Positions 44,506 to 55,673 of a stretch of DNA of 64,000 bases are shown here, piece after piece. The notes below the pieces were generated by a model, which saw only the letters and a list, made by a program, of their open reading frames with translations, searched no databases and had not been told where the DNA came from. This stretch comes from Juglans regia (Eukaryota > Streptophyta > Magnoliopsida > Fagales > Juglandaceae). The stretch is taken from positions 13,268,586 through 13,332,585 of the forward strand of contig NC_049905.1 of the NCBI RefSeq assembly GCF_001411555.2, given 5' to 3'. The translations under genes were made by a program, and so were the position numbers. Position 1 is the stretch's first letter. Each line of letters starts with the position of its first letter.

Positions 44506-45054
44506 TTGACTCTTCTTATTTAATATTTTTTATCTACACCAAAATACAAGTTGAAGTCAGCTGAGTCCATTATGCAATCATGGTTCATACATTTAAAGAG
44601 TCAGGACCCACAAAAGTCAGGACCCAACTAGCACTTGCTCATTTCTACAAACACTGCCCGTGCATTCTATTATTCATTCCACACATCACCATTTCCATTT
44701 TACACCAGCCACGGTAGAATCACAAGGATTCATTACAAACTGCCCTATAGCTTGTCAAGAGTACTCTACCTTCACATGACTAGAAAAAACTGCCCTAATC
44801 GCAATAATATTGTTCCGTTCTGTGTAAAGTGTAAAAAGACTTTGGTATGATGTAAAACTTACTCCAACTTGGCTCAGTGAGAAGAACCAACCATGATGTT
44901 ACACAACACAAATGTAGGAAAAAGAAAAAGAGTAAAGAAGCGACAAGCGTGGGCATGGTTTCATACATCCTAGCCACAAAGGAGCATCATTGTAATTTCA
45001 AGCCCTCCTATACACACATTATATATCATCAAAACATGAGAAGAGCATACATGG

Positions 45055-45330
45055 TGGAGAGAGAGAGAGAGTGGAGTAAGAAAAATGGAGAAGAAATTCA
45101 TAAGAAAAAAATCGTGGGTAGCAAAAAAATTGAGAAGACAAAAAGTCGAGAAGAAATTCAATCCCAAAATCACTTCATTACAGATCGAGAGTGGGAGAGA
45201 GAGAGAGTGGAGTAAGAAAATGGAGAAGAAATTCATAAGAAAAAAATCGAGAACAGTAAAAATAACTTACAGATCGGAAGTGGGAGTGAGAGAGAGAGAG
45301 AGAGAGAGGTCGTGGAGGGGCGCAGCCATG
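45055..45330 (+). repeat. Tandem duplication with GA tracts
   Basis: A unit of about 138 bp containing 'gtggagtaagaaaaatgg' and 'gaagaaattcataagaaa' appears at about 45069 and again at about 45207. Each copy is preceded by a GA microsatellite, and a further GA tract follows at about 45290-45310. It lies about 0.8-1.1 kb upstream of the Myb-like start. Confidence 0.7.
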
Positions 45331-45699
45331 GGCCGTGGAGGGCCTACGAATCGGGAGTGGGAGTGGGAGTGAGAGAGAGACAGAGAGAAAGTGGAGAAAG
45401 AGTTGCGGGTGAGAAATATTCCCGTGTTTTGTTGCCATTCCCGCGTGTGTAGTTGGAGTTAGAAATTATTATTTTAATGTTTGATGAATCAACTGTGGTT
45501 TTTTATATTTGGTCAATCACTGTAGTAAAAATTTAGATTATTTTAGAGATGACCAATTCAATGTAGAGATTTTTTTTTTATACAAATTATCTAAATTTTA
45601 GCTAATCTCCTCATTTGGCAAAGCCAATGAGGATGCTCTTAGAAGAGATCTAAATTTGAATCGATCTTAGCTAAGCTGAGCGCAGTCAAGGCATCAAAC

Positions 45700-46092
45700 G
45701 AGTTCTGAAGCTTGGTTTGTAAGACTAGATGAGATGAAATGTGAATAATAATTAAATAATTTGTGAATAATAGTAGAATAGCTTAAATTAATATATTTTA
45801 TGAAATTTTAGAAAATGAGAGAGAAAAGTTTAATAAAAACGTAATAAAGTTAAAATATTGTTAGAATATAATTTTTTTAGATTCGAAAAACTTGAATTAC
45901 TTTTTATATTTTATTTGGAAGTTTGAAAAAGTTGTAACGATTATGTAATAATGATTAGATAAAAATTAAAAATTAAAAATTAAAAAAGTGTTTGTGTTTG
46001 TAATGTTTGGATATTGAGATGAGATGAAATGAGATTAGATAAGATGAAATAAAATGAGATGAGATGAGACTTACAATCCAAATGGGGCCTTA
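45700..46092. mobile_element. MITE cluster of the GTTTGGAT/GATGAGATGA family
   Basis: 'gatgagatgaaatgtgaata' motifs on the left and 'gtttggatattgagatgaga' on the right enclose an AT-rich core related to 34491-34676, ending at 'acaatccaaatggggcc'. It may be two merged or nested copies. Confidence 0.5.
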
Positions 46093-46214
46093 ATTATAGA
46101 GAAATTGTGTTTGTAGTCCCCAAATAGGGGAGTCCCTGTGTATGCCCTACGTGGACAAGCCATTATGCATGAAGCGAATCGTTTCATCTAACTGAGGCTA
46201 AGCGAGAGTGCCCT

Positions 46215-46755
46215 TTGTCCTTGAGTCGCATCCTAATAGAGTGTCCTAACCATATAAAATCCAAAGGAAAGGCCTTGAACGCCACACTTAGGGATGAATC
46301 TAAATCTGAATCTGAAAAATGTGACGTATTTTCTGATGATGAACATAATTTTCTTGCTTTTGGTGCATCATTTGATTGTGATTCATGCTTAGATAAACTT
46401 AAATCATCCATGGATTAATCCATGTCCTATAAAAGTTAATTTAGTGATGATGAAAATGAAGAAGGTTTAGAAGACCTGCAAGATGTTTATAATGAATTGT
46501 TTGAAGAATTATCTCTAAGCTGAAAAATTGAATAAGAAACTTTCGAAAAAGTTGAATGTTGTTGATCTCAATAGAGAAGGCTTGGTTGCAAAAGAGAATG
46601 AATCACATGTTTTAATTGAGAATCTTGATTCTAAAAATACTATGCTTATTGAATAAAATAAAACACTTGAGAAGAGGCTTAAAGAGTCCCTCGATAATTT
46701 AAACAAATTCTCAAGTGATAAGCTCGACAAGATGGTAAGTGTTCAAAAGTGTAAT
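46215..46755 (+). pseudogene. Copia gag remnant, upstream half
   Basis: ECPNHIKSKGKALNATL and a Ser/Glu/Asp-rich tail (ESKSESEKCDVFSDDEHNF) match a common plant copia gag type, followed by a leucine/glutamate-rich coiled-coil-like region. Several stops occur after 46418. The frame runs up to the chromovirus insertion at 46756. Confidence 0.6.
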
Positions 46756-47183
46756 TGATGCCTAACCTCCTAGTTCAATCTCTCATCAAACTCAAGAGTC
46801 GGGCCAATGTAGAATCGCTCTGCAGCGTTGGAATCACACCAACAAAAATTTGAAAACCTCGAATGGGCAACATCCACAATTGCCTTCCTCATTTTTCATT
46901 ACTTCCTTAAGTATCAAATCAACATTACAATCTTCCAACTCCAACTAGGAAAGCAAAAAACTAGGAAAAATAAACTAGGAAAGCATTAAACTCGGACGAA
47001 ATAAACAGAATTGACCAACAACAGAATCTGAATAATTAGACTTCTAAAAACGTAAACTTCCAAAACTCCTCTGCATAGCCGAACATCCACATCAGCTCCG
47101 TTGATTACGAATTTAAATTATCCCCTTCCGGATTTGCCTCTGCATCAATATCCGCATCAATATTTCCCTCCTGATTTGCATCA
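46756..47183 (-). repeat. 3' LTR of the second chromovirus
   Basis: TGATGCCTAACC at the left and TTTGCATCA at 47183. On the minus strand the polyprotein frame crosses into the LTR and stops about 80 bases inside it. Confidence 0.9.
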
Positions 47184-48049
47184 ATTGCCAGCTCTCCTAA
47201 AGAACTTGACTCCGGCAAGTTTTGCTGAATGTAAGCAGCAAATAGATGTGGATGTAAACACTTGAGTTCTGACGCTTGCAACCAAACAGAGTCCGAATTC
47301 GGACGATTCTTCCACTGGATTAAGAACTTGTAGTATCCTCCCTGACGTGTCGAAACAAATTGATGGTCAAGAATGGCAGTAATCTCATCTTGTGGTGCTG
47401 TATTTTCTAGTAGTCACAGAATTGGTGTTACCTCTGGAACTGGTAATGCAGAAAATTCATTGACATCACCTTTGAATGCAGTAAGGTCTTCTATGTTAAA
47501 CACAGGGCTAATGCCAAAATTAGAGGGGTCTTCTATGTTAAACACAGGGCTAATGCCAAAATTAGAGGGTAACTCAATAACATATGCATTAGTTCCCAAT
47601 TTCTTGGTAACTTTAAAAGGACCTGCTCAGCGCACATGAAGCTTGGTAAAACTCCCCGGAGGAAAACGCTTCAACCTTAAACAAATAAGAACCATATCAC
47701 CTTCGTTAAATTGCCGATCTTACGTTTTGAGTTTGCTGAAGCTGCATAGGAATTTGTATGGAAAGTAAGGCGCCATTTGCATTCTTTGTGAGCATTTTGC
47801 ATATAGCTAGAAAAGTCCAAGGTAGCCTCGCTTGGCCTGGGTGGCAACGGTAACGAGTTGATATCAAGTGGAGTGCTTGGTCGAAATCCATAAACCACTT
47901 CGAATGGAGCACAGCCTGTTGATCTGTTAACAGAGTTATTAAAGGCAAACTCGACGTGAGGAAGTACCATATCCTAGCTGGTAACATGATCCACGACAAG
48001 ACAGCGTAATAAATTCCCTAAACTCTTGTTGGTTACCTTGGTTTGGCCA
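47105..48049 (-). pseudogene. Integrase C-terminus and chromodomain of the second chromovirus
   Basis: The end of the integrase core (VEFAFNNSVNRSTGCAPFEV) and GPY/F-like part are followed by a chromodomain-like segment at about 47180-47370 (ILDHQFVSTRQGGYYKFLIQW, here split as two phrases, and SDSVWLQASELKCLHP). An exact in-frame 42 bp tandem duplication at 47485-47568 repeats [14 protein letters not shown]. The frame ends inside the 3' LTR near 47105. The chromodomain confirms chromovirus identity. Confidence 0.75.
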
Positions 48050-50399
48050 TCAGTTTGTGGATGAAATGCACTTGAAAACATCAACTTTGTCCCCATTTTC
48101 GACCACAAGGTCTTCCAAAAAATAACTTACAAATTTGACATCTCTATCAGACACGATGGAAACTGGAATACCAAGCAAACGGACAACCTCCTGTAGGAAT
48201 ATTGCTGCAACCTTGGATGCGTCAAATATTTTGTGACATGGAATAAAATGGGACATCTTGGAAAAACGATCTACCACCACCATAATTGAGTCGTGTTGCT
48301 GAAGAGTTTTTGGCAACCCAAAAACAAAGTCCATACTAATATGCTGCCATGGTTTGTCTGGAATGTGAAGTGGCATATAGAGTCCTGCCTGATGCTTGGT
48401 TCCCTTATTGAGTTGGCAAATTTGGCACCGATCAACCAATGTATGTACATCCCTCCACATCCGAGGCCAATAGAACCGATCAGCCATAATAGCACAAGTC
48501 TTATCATACCCGAAATGTCCAGCTAAACCCCAATCGTGGAGTTCCGAAATTAGAAACTCCCGAAAGGACCCACGTGGAATGCATAGGCATGACTTGAAGA
48601 ATAAAAATCCCACATACAACATATAATCACTACCAGATGGGCGATCATGATTAGACAGATCACTCCATACATTGCCGAAATCTTCATCATTGGCATACTC
48701 TGTTTTTAGACTTTCGAATTCTGCAGCATTAGTGGAAGATATTTGTAACAAATGAGGTCTCCTGCTTAAGGCGTCAGCCACCTTATTCTCAGTCCCTGAC
48801 TTATGCTTAATAACAAATTCAAATTGCTGCAAATAATCCATCCAACGAGCATGTCATGCATTTAGCTTACTTTGAGAATTTAAGTGTTTCAAAGAATCAT
48901 GGTCTGTATAAAGAATAAATTCTCTATGGATTAAATAGGGTTGCCAATGCTTAAACATTTGTATTAACGCATAAAATTCCATATCATAAACTGAATAACG
49001 TCTGCGAGTGTCGTTAAGCTTCTCACTGTAAAAAGCAATGGAATGGCCTTCTTGACTCAAAACACCTCCAATTCCCACGTACGAAGCATCACAAGCTACT
49101 TCAAAAATTTTAGAAAAATCTGGCAACTTGAGCACTGGTGCTTGCCCCATCTTTTCTTTAATTTCAGTGAATGCTTTGGTTGCTGCGGCACTCCAAACAA
49201 TTTTTTTTTTCTTTCAAACACTCAGCGATCGAAGCCATTATAGTGCTGAAATTGTGAATAAATCGCAGATAGAAAGTGGCCAAACCGTGGAAGCTTCTGG
49301 CTTCGAAAAAATTCTGGGGCATTGGCCATGTCTGGACAACGTGTACCTTTGCGGGATTGACCTCAACTCCATGATCTAAAATGATAAAACCCAGGAACTT
49401 GGCACTATTCTTCATAAATGAGCACTTCTCCTTATTAATAAAGAGTTGTTCAGCTTTCAAGACCTTCATTACCTGCTCAACGTGGCTCAAATGATTCTGC
49501 ACACTTCGGCTGAAAATTAATATATCATCAAAGTACACAACAACAAATTTTCCCAAACATGGTTTGAGAACTTGCGTCATGACACGCATGAAAGTGCTTG
49601 GCGCGTTGGTTAATCTGAAAGGCATAACTAACCATTCAAACAAACCATCTTTTGTCTCGAAAGCCGTCTTCCATTCATCACCCAACCGTATATGAATTTG
49701 GTGATAACCACTCAGAAGATTGATCTTAGTGAAAATAGAAGAGCCATTTAGTAAATCCAACATGTCGTCAAGACATGGAATGGGAAATCGGTATTTCACG
49801 ATTATTTTATTGATTGCGTGGCTATCCACACACATCTTCTAACTACCATTCTTCTTTGGCGTCAGTAAAACTGGGACAGCACAGGGGCTAAGGCTTTCTT
49901 GAATAAACCCTTTGTCTAGCAACTACTGAATTTGTCGGCTAAGCTCTTCATTTTCTGTTGGACTCATTCGGTAGTGTGGTACATTAGGCAAAGTCGAGCT
50001 AGGGATCAAGTCAATAGCATGTTGTACCTCTCTCATTGGAGGTAGTTGATTCGGCATTTCATCTGGCATGATATCCTGGAATTCTTCCAGCAATGCCAAG
50101 AGCTCCACTGGAACATTACTGTCCCCTTGCTTTCCCTCACGTATGACTACCATTAACACCAGATTGCCCTCATGCATAACTCGAGTGAATTGTCGCATCG
50201 TCAAAACTGGGCATGCTTCCTTCTTTGTCTCAAATTCCGAAACCTGTAGAGGATCCAAAACAAATTTTTTACCTTTAAAATCAAAGGAGTAAGTGTTAGC
50301 ATACCCATCATAAAGAACCTTCCGATCATAGAGCCATGGGTGTCCCAATAACATGTGGCAAACGGTCATGGGAATTACATCGCACCAAGCTTCATCCAT
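48050..50399 (-). pseudogene. RT, RNase H and integrase of the second chromovirus
   Basis: Minus-strand RT is recognisable from [14 protein letters not shown] through [11 protein letters not shown] (about 49530). The second catalytic pair FDD is intact, but the first catalytic motif reads [13 protein letters not shown], Asn for the usual Asp. Stops lie at 49923-49925 and near 49838, and a frameshift near 49205 follows a run of T. RNase H is at 49150-48700 (CDASYVGIGGVL, YTDHDSLKHL, VADALSRR). Integrase has CQICQLNKGTKHQAGLY, SMDFVFGLPKT and VSDRDVKF. The frame is lost near 48050. Confidence 0.85.
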
Positions 50400-50427
50400 A
50401 TTTTTTTCCCAATGAAAATTTAATCAA

Positions 50428-51895
50428 TCAACATCGCTTCACTAGGACTGAATTAGTTTCATTAACACAACTAATCCGATAGGGAGTGGGGTGCTTCTCT
50501 GTTTTTAGTCCCAAACGTTCAACAACAGTTTCAGAAATCACATTCATACCACTCCCATTATCAATAATGACATTCAAAGCTCGACCATTATGCTCCATTC
50601 GTGTGTGAAAGATATTGGTGCGCAGCGACTCAAGATTGGCTTGGAGTTCTCTTTTTGATCTCGTCAATACTCTCTTGATCACGCAGCTGGGTAATTCCGA
50701 CGCATCCAAATGCTCTTCTTCACTATGATTATCTTCATTGGACTCCTCCCCCTCTGTGTCTTCATCAGCTTCCACCACTAATAACTCATTCTCACATATA
50801 AAGGCTAGTTTCTTATCTCTTGTAGGACACATGACAGCATACTGTCCAAAGCCTTTACACTTATAACACTGGGGTCCTTCACTGGTAACTTTTGTTTTCC
50901 CTTTCAAATCCCCACTCCCCGAGCCTCTAAAGTGATCTTTCGGAACTAGTGCTCTTTGGAATGGAGGTGGAGTAACACGTTCTTGTCTTGCATCTGTCGA
51001 CATCATTTTCCTCCAAACCGTAGAACCTGTTTGTTTCTCAATATGGAGAGCCAACTGGTATGCCTCCTATACATTGATTAAGCGAGCAGTCCACATTTCT
51101 CTAAGTAGCTCGCTCTGTAAGCCAGTGCGGTATCGAGCTAAAGTTTGTTGTTCAGTTTCCATGATCTTGCTGTGGACAGTCAACTCATGGAAGCGGTCCG
51201 TAAATTGATTGACACTCAATGACCCCTGCCTGAGCTACAACATCTCTTAAAACATCATTTGCTCATAATCAATGGGCAAATACTTTTCCTTCAGTCGCTC
51301 CTTCATCTCCTCCCAATTGGAAATTGCTGGACGTCGAGTATGGCATAACTGTTCTTCCACACTTCCCCACCATGCTCATGCATGCCCCTTCAATTTCATC
51401 CGAACGTAACAAACCTTCCTATCCTCTGAAACAGCGAACCAATCGAAATAATCCTCGATTGCTGTTAACCAGTCCTCGAAGGCATTGGGTTCTAACTTCC
51501 CATGAAAATCTGGCACATCGATCTTCATTCTCTTGGTCAGTTCATCAAGAGGTTGATAATTTGCACCATGACGTTGGACTCGCGACCCATGATTCTCAAG
51601 CTCCTGATATTCTTCTTCGTCCCCCTCTTCCTCCGCATCTCCTTCACTCTCGTCCACTCTTCCCCCATGAACTGCTCCACACCCTCTTCAATTGAAAAGG
51701 CCATACTCCTCTCGTACGTAACACTCATCCATAACATCAAGCCAATGATTGATTTGCTCTAAGACTGTGGTGAATTGGTTGATTTGGTGCTGCAACTGGG
51801 GCTGGTCTGTGTTTTGGTTGATGGGATTTTGGTCGTTTGGATTTGGGTTGTTTGGGTTTGGGTTATTTGCCATGGCATATGAAGTACCACTACGG
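50428..51895 (-). pseudogene. Gag-protease remnant of the second chromovirus
   Basis: The frame starts near 51904 (MPVTRSGTSYAM) with an Asn/Pro-rich stretch, shifts near 51690, and shows the gag core (IDVPDFHGKLEPNAFEDWL). Stops appear near 51376, 51245 and 51069. The zinc knuckle at about 50827-50868 reads CYKCKGFGQYAVMC: Gln replaces the zinc-binding His of CX2CX4HX4C. The protease motif NVIIDNGSGMNVIS, near 50575, has Asn-Gly where Thr/Ser-Gly is usual. The frame is lost at about 50430. Confidence 0.8.
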
Positions 51896-51933
51896 GTTAC
51901 AGGCATGAGACGAAGAAATTCGTAGTGAAGGAA

Positions 51934-51949
51934 CCTTTCTCTGATGCCA
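51934..51949 (-). other. Primer-binding site of the second chromovirus
   Basis: On the minus strand TGGCATCAGAGAAAGG begins three bases after the 5' LTR. It resembles the Met-tRNA site TGGTATCAGAG with one change. Confidence 0.7.
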
Positions 51950-51952
51950 AAA

Positions 51953-52381
51953 TGATGTCTAACCTCCAGATTCAATCTCTCATCAAACTCAAAAGTCAGG
52001 CCAATGCAGAATCGCTCTGCAGCGTTGGAATCACACCAACAAAAATTCGAAAACCTCGAATGGGCAACATCCACAATTGCCTTCCTCATTTTTCATTACT
52101 TCCTTAAGTATCAAATCAACATTACAATCTTCCAACTCCAACTAGGAAAGCAAAAAATTAGGAAAAATAAACTAGGAAAGCAATAAACTCGGACGAAATA
52201 AATAGAATTGACCAACAATAGAATCCAAATAATTAGACTTCTAAAAACGTAAACTTCCAAAACTCCTCTGCATAGCCGAACATTCACATCAACTCCGTTG
52301 ATTATGGATTTAAATTATCCCCTTTCGGATTTGCCTCTGCATCAATATCCGCATCAATATTTCCCCCTGATTTGCATCAGT
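51953..52381 (-). repeat. 5' LTR of the second chromovirus
   Basis: TGATGTCTAACC at 51953 and TTTGCATCA at 52381, nearly identical to 46756-47183. The differences are mostly C/T and G/A transitions. Confidence 0.9.
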
Positions 52382-52863
52382 AATCAAGACACGTAGGCTT
52401 AGGATTTGAAAATTCTGTTTGGCCTGTGCCTTATTCTTCACATATTGCTCTTAACTCTAATGCAAAAGTTTTATTTCTGAAGGCTATGGAAGTTGAGGAA
52501 GCCAATGCCAACGTGGCATGCATGGAAGAGGGCAAAAGTATGTGTTTAGATGCTTGTGTGATGTCCATGTCCATGGCTCCTCCTAAGAAACAAACTCAAG
52601 CCAAGTTTGATCCTAAGTGTCACTATTGTGGAGTTGTTAGGCACATGAGATCAAATTGTTTCAAATTAATATCCCCTCAAATTTGGTCCAAGAAAGGTGC
52701 ACCTAAAATGAAAAAACTTATTGTTGAAAATGAAGTGATAGCTTTGACTAAGCAAATTAAACTCATGGGTGCAAAGTTTCATGAGTTGTATACTTCTCTT
52801 ACTCAAGGTAAGAAAATAGAAACTCAAATAATTGGTGACCGACCTAACACCACATACACTTGA
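52382..52863 (+). pseudogene. Copia gag remnant, downstream half
   Basis: After the TSD GTAAT the gag continues. 52426-52863 holds a CCHC knuckle, CHYCGVVRHMRSNC, near 52620-52661, and the lysine-rich tail of a plant copia gag. It ends at TGA 52861-52863. 'LWVKKEG'-like residues continue in another frame just beyond. Confidence 0.6.
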
Positions 52864-53039
52864 GTTCACCCAAGTTTAAGAGACTTTGGGTGAAAAAGGA
52901 GGGTTCAAGATAGAGTCCCATGGCATGCCTAGGTTGCACTTCATGCACATTCATTTTACCTAGGATATGCATTTTGCATTTTATTTTATTTTGTACTTTT
53001 ATTTTACTGCATCTTTTCTAAATTATTAGGATTGTAAAA

Positions 53040-53620
53040 AAAAAAATTGAAAAACTAAACGAATAAACCGACCCAACCCGGTTTTGATTCCTAGGAACCG
53101 AAATTGATTGAGAATTGATTCGGTGCCGATTGTCATGTTTTGAAAGCCAATTTGGACTGAACTAAACCGAAATATATATTTTTAACTTTTTATATTATAT
53201 ATATTATATGCTATATATATTATGCATATTATAACACTGATATAACATGAAATTTTAATATTATTATTTATGCTTCCTAGATATAAACTCTCTTAAACAT
53301 GAATATTAATATTAAGTTATTAATATGTTACTATTTATCCTTATATATTAAGTGACATACTTACATAGTTTACGTATAAGAGTACACTTTTGATATATAT
53401 ATATATATCAAGGATAAATATGTTTTGATAAGTACATTTTTATACATTTTTTGTATAATATAAAACCAAACCGAATTGGACCAAAACCGAAAAACCTAAG
53501 TTCCGATTTCCTATATGAATAAGTTTGTATCAGTTTTCATAATTCCAAAACCAACTTAGACTGGCTCGGTTTCAAAATATGTTCAAAATCGGACCAAACC
53601 AAACTGATTATACCCCTATT
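53040..53620. mobile_element. AT-rich repeat with ACCGAA/GGTTTCGG arms (hAT-like)
   Basis: The arms (ACCGACCCAACCCGG on the left, GACTGGCTCGG and AAATCGGACC on the right) enclose a TATA-rich core. The right end (reverse complement TAGGGGTATAATCAG) fits a hAT MITE end. It is about half the size of the related element at 18538-19607. Confidence 0.45.
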
Positions 53621-53660
53621 AGTTATGTCACATGTTTATTAAAAAAATATATATAATTGG

Positions 53661-53731
53661 GCCGACCTATTTACTAAATCTTTAGATGGTCTAATGTTTG
53701 AGTTACTTAGGAAGGCCATTCGAGTGTGCGT
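53661..53731 (+). pseudogene. Copia RNase H C-terminal stub
   Basis: A 23-codon stretch, ADLFTKSLDGLMFELLRK, matches the end of plant copia polyproteins (ADIFTKPL.. type). It is the only part of pol left in the remnant. Confidence 0.6.
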
Positions 53732-54951
53732 CATACTAGTTGGTCATATTGGATATTTTCCATTCAATTGTCCAATATCTCTTCAACTTCTATGTTTTTT
53801 TGTTTCCCATATTTATAAAAATAAAAAATTGAAGAGGATGTAAAGTCGAGTAGCACCATCTTGAAGGAGAGCAAGGAAAGATGACATTGTATGTACACTT
53901 CTCGAGTCCTCAAGTTTACTTGCATTGCATGATCATCTAGATTCTTATTCCTTGTTATCTATGTGTACATGATGCCTAAAACTCTTTTTATAAAAGAGCA
54001 ATGCATCCATTTCATGAGAATTGAGCGATTTAGACAATGGACTTTTCTTACTTATATGCACATTAAATGATGATCATTAGTTAGCATTCCCTTCTAGAGT
54101 TAGTCCTTGATGGGTCATCACATATGAACTTTCAATGGCATCCATCATCCATATCTTAAATTGACTAATCACTAGTTGAACCTAGGACTCAAATTCATTC
54201 ATTCACCTCTATTCTAATGCCCAAACATGTTTAAAAAAATTAAAAAAAAAAGAATGGGCTGAAAATCGTCATGTGTCCTTATAGAAAAAATCAAGTGTTT
54301 ATTCATTATGGAAAAGGCAAACACTTCAAATGGACAAAAACACTTGTGCTCTTATAGAAAGTAGGGCTAGGTGGCGGGCCTCCGCATCCGACTGGCCCTC
54401 CCTCTAGGTGTTATTTAGGGTCAATCTTTTGGTTGTCTTGTTTTGCGTTATAATTCATATTTATATGTCTATTCCATTACTAATATTGGACATGAGTTAA
54501 AATTGGACAAAGAATTGTGACATACACCTATTCACTCCTCTAAGTGTTATTTAGGGTCAATCTTATAATTTTACCGAACAAAGGGTAAAAAGTTGTGAGT
54601 GAGAGAGAGAGAGAGAGGGATTTCCAATGAGAGGAGCAAAAGAGCTCAAAGCTAACCAAGGATCATATCGACTCTCATTCAACTTCAATTTATTTTTGAA
54701 GGATTCCATGGGACTTTATAGATTTCCTATTGCCAACAAATAGGATCGTGAATGTCTCCCCTTCCATGACCTTTTTCATGCTGTAGAAACACCGCCATTC
54801 AATGATAGATACAAACATACATCATCCGTGTCATGGTATAGAAATACTATATATTTTAATTTTTCTACTATTATATTTCAGAGATTAAGTATCCAAAAAT
54901 AAACATTCAATAAATATATCTCTATATATATATATAGAGAGAGAGAGAGAT
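53732..54951. other. Copia 3' debris and AT-rich spacer
   Basis: Probably includes the degraded 3' end or LTR of the copia remnant (53730-54230), but no boundary is clear. 'ggtgttatttagggtcaatctt'-like phrases recur at about 54409 and 54545. GA tracts lie at 54600-54620 and 54938-54950. No gene seen. Confidence 0.4.
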
Positions 54952-55291
54952 GTAACACACCCGATAGAAGGTGTTTAGATGAGCAGAAAATGCAAGAAAA
55001 TGGGGTCAAATCGAGGATGACCTTGCCTCCAAGAGAAGAAGAGAGAAACTGGAAAATCAATTGTATTAAGCTTCTAGATGTTCAACACTAGGGCGCTTGG
55101 CTCATACATAAACAGGATGCCCTTACATGGACCCAAGCTAACCAAACTAAAAACATACAAAGAAAATAAAACTAGGGGTCCAGGCCCACTAGCTATCCTA
55201 TAGTCCAAATAACATGCTGAATCAAAATAAAGGATGTTGTTAATGAAATTAAACTTGCCCGTAGCCCATGTACTTTGTTTGTGAACTATGA
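54952..55291 (-). repeat. LTR of a Ty3/gypsy-type element
   Basis: On the minus strand the segment starts TGTCATAGTTCAC directly after a purine-rich tract (TCGATGGGGGATGG) that follows ACCTTGGGGACAAGGTG, a typical end of Ty3/gypsy internal regions. It ends GGGTGTGTTACA. The layout is that of a purine tract and 3' LTR. The partner LTR was not found to the right. Confidence 0.55.
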
Positions 55292-55382
55292 CAAACCATC
55301 CCCCATCGAAGCACCTTGTCCCCAAGGTACGATATCCTTGCCCAAAATTTTCCCACCACTAGGGCAAAAACGAAAATTTTCC

Positions 55383-55667
55383 TTATCTCAACAAGACACC
55401 ATATTTTATCAAAACATTTTTTAGGCCCACTATAGCAAGGGGTGGTATGCTAAACATAATAACATGTACATTTTTGTAATATGGTTTCGTAGGTTGCCCA
55501 CCAAAAGCAGCTATTGCAAAGCATGCGACCTCCATTAATGCCAAAGGGATAAGATTAATTCTATTCGTAGCATCACCCATGCACAAGAACAGTCCCCACT
55601 CTAAAGCAACAGTTCTTTCAGTTATTGCAGCACCAGCCATTAAAAGCAATATAAGGAATCTAGCCAT
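55383..55667 (-). pseudogene. Unrecognised hydrophobic frame in the gene-fragment mosaic
   Basis: A 94-codon minus-strand frame with two or three hydrophobic segments ([43 protein letters not shown]). I do not recognise the family. It lies head to tail with fragments of known genes and next to an LTR. It may be part of a membrane-protein gene or chance. Confidence 0.35.
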
Positions 55668-55673
55668 TGCTAC

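Larger units (their letters stand above)
37312..45641 (-). mobile_element. PIF/Harbinger-like element (candidate ends)
   Basis: A broken Harbinger transposase (37590-38900) and a Myb/trihelix-type companion ORF (43195-44232) lie in the same orientation, the gene pair typical of PIF/Harbinger. The left TAAGAGCACTGG (37312) and the right end, whose reverse complement is TAAGAGCATCC (45641), resemble Harbinger termini with a TWA target. On the plus strand the flanking trinucleotides read TAA and TTA, so they are not a clean direct TSD. The 8.3 kb span is long for the family and includes at least one MITE. The pairing of the ends is tentative. Confidence 0.45.
46756..52381 (-). mobile_element. 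Second Ty3/gypsy chromovirus, TSD GTAAT
   Basis: 5.6 kb element on the minus strand with 428/429 bp LTRs at 46756-47183 and 51953-52381, flanked by identical GTAAT (46751-46755 and 52382-52386). It has a Met-tRNA-like primer-binding site, gag with zinc knuckle, protease, RT, RNase H, integrase and a C-terminal chromodomain, in that order. By eye the LTRs differ at about 20 of 428 positions (roughly 95% identity), so it is younger than the element at 20122-28326. Stops, a zinc-knuckle change and an RT active-site change make it inactive. Confidence 0.9.
46180..53735 (+). mobile_element. Ty1/copia remnant interrupted by a chromovirus
   Basis: A copia-type gag C-terminal region is at 46215-46750 and continues after the chromovirus at 52382-52863, including a CCHC zinc knuckle. 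A short piece of the copia RNase H C-terminus remains at 53661-53731. Protease, integrase and nearly all RT are absent. LTRs are not identified. The two gag halves are joined by the chromovirus TSD (GTAAT). Confidence 0.65.

Noticed and set aside
44635..44977. Short frames on both strands upstream of the Myb-like gene
   Set aside because: No motif, no splice support, and AT-rich context.
54372..54420. GGGCC..GGCCC hairpin followed by CTAG, considered as a Helitron 3' end
   Set aside because: Only a 5 bp stem, the base after CTAG is G and not T, and no matching TC 5' end was found for the gene mosaic.
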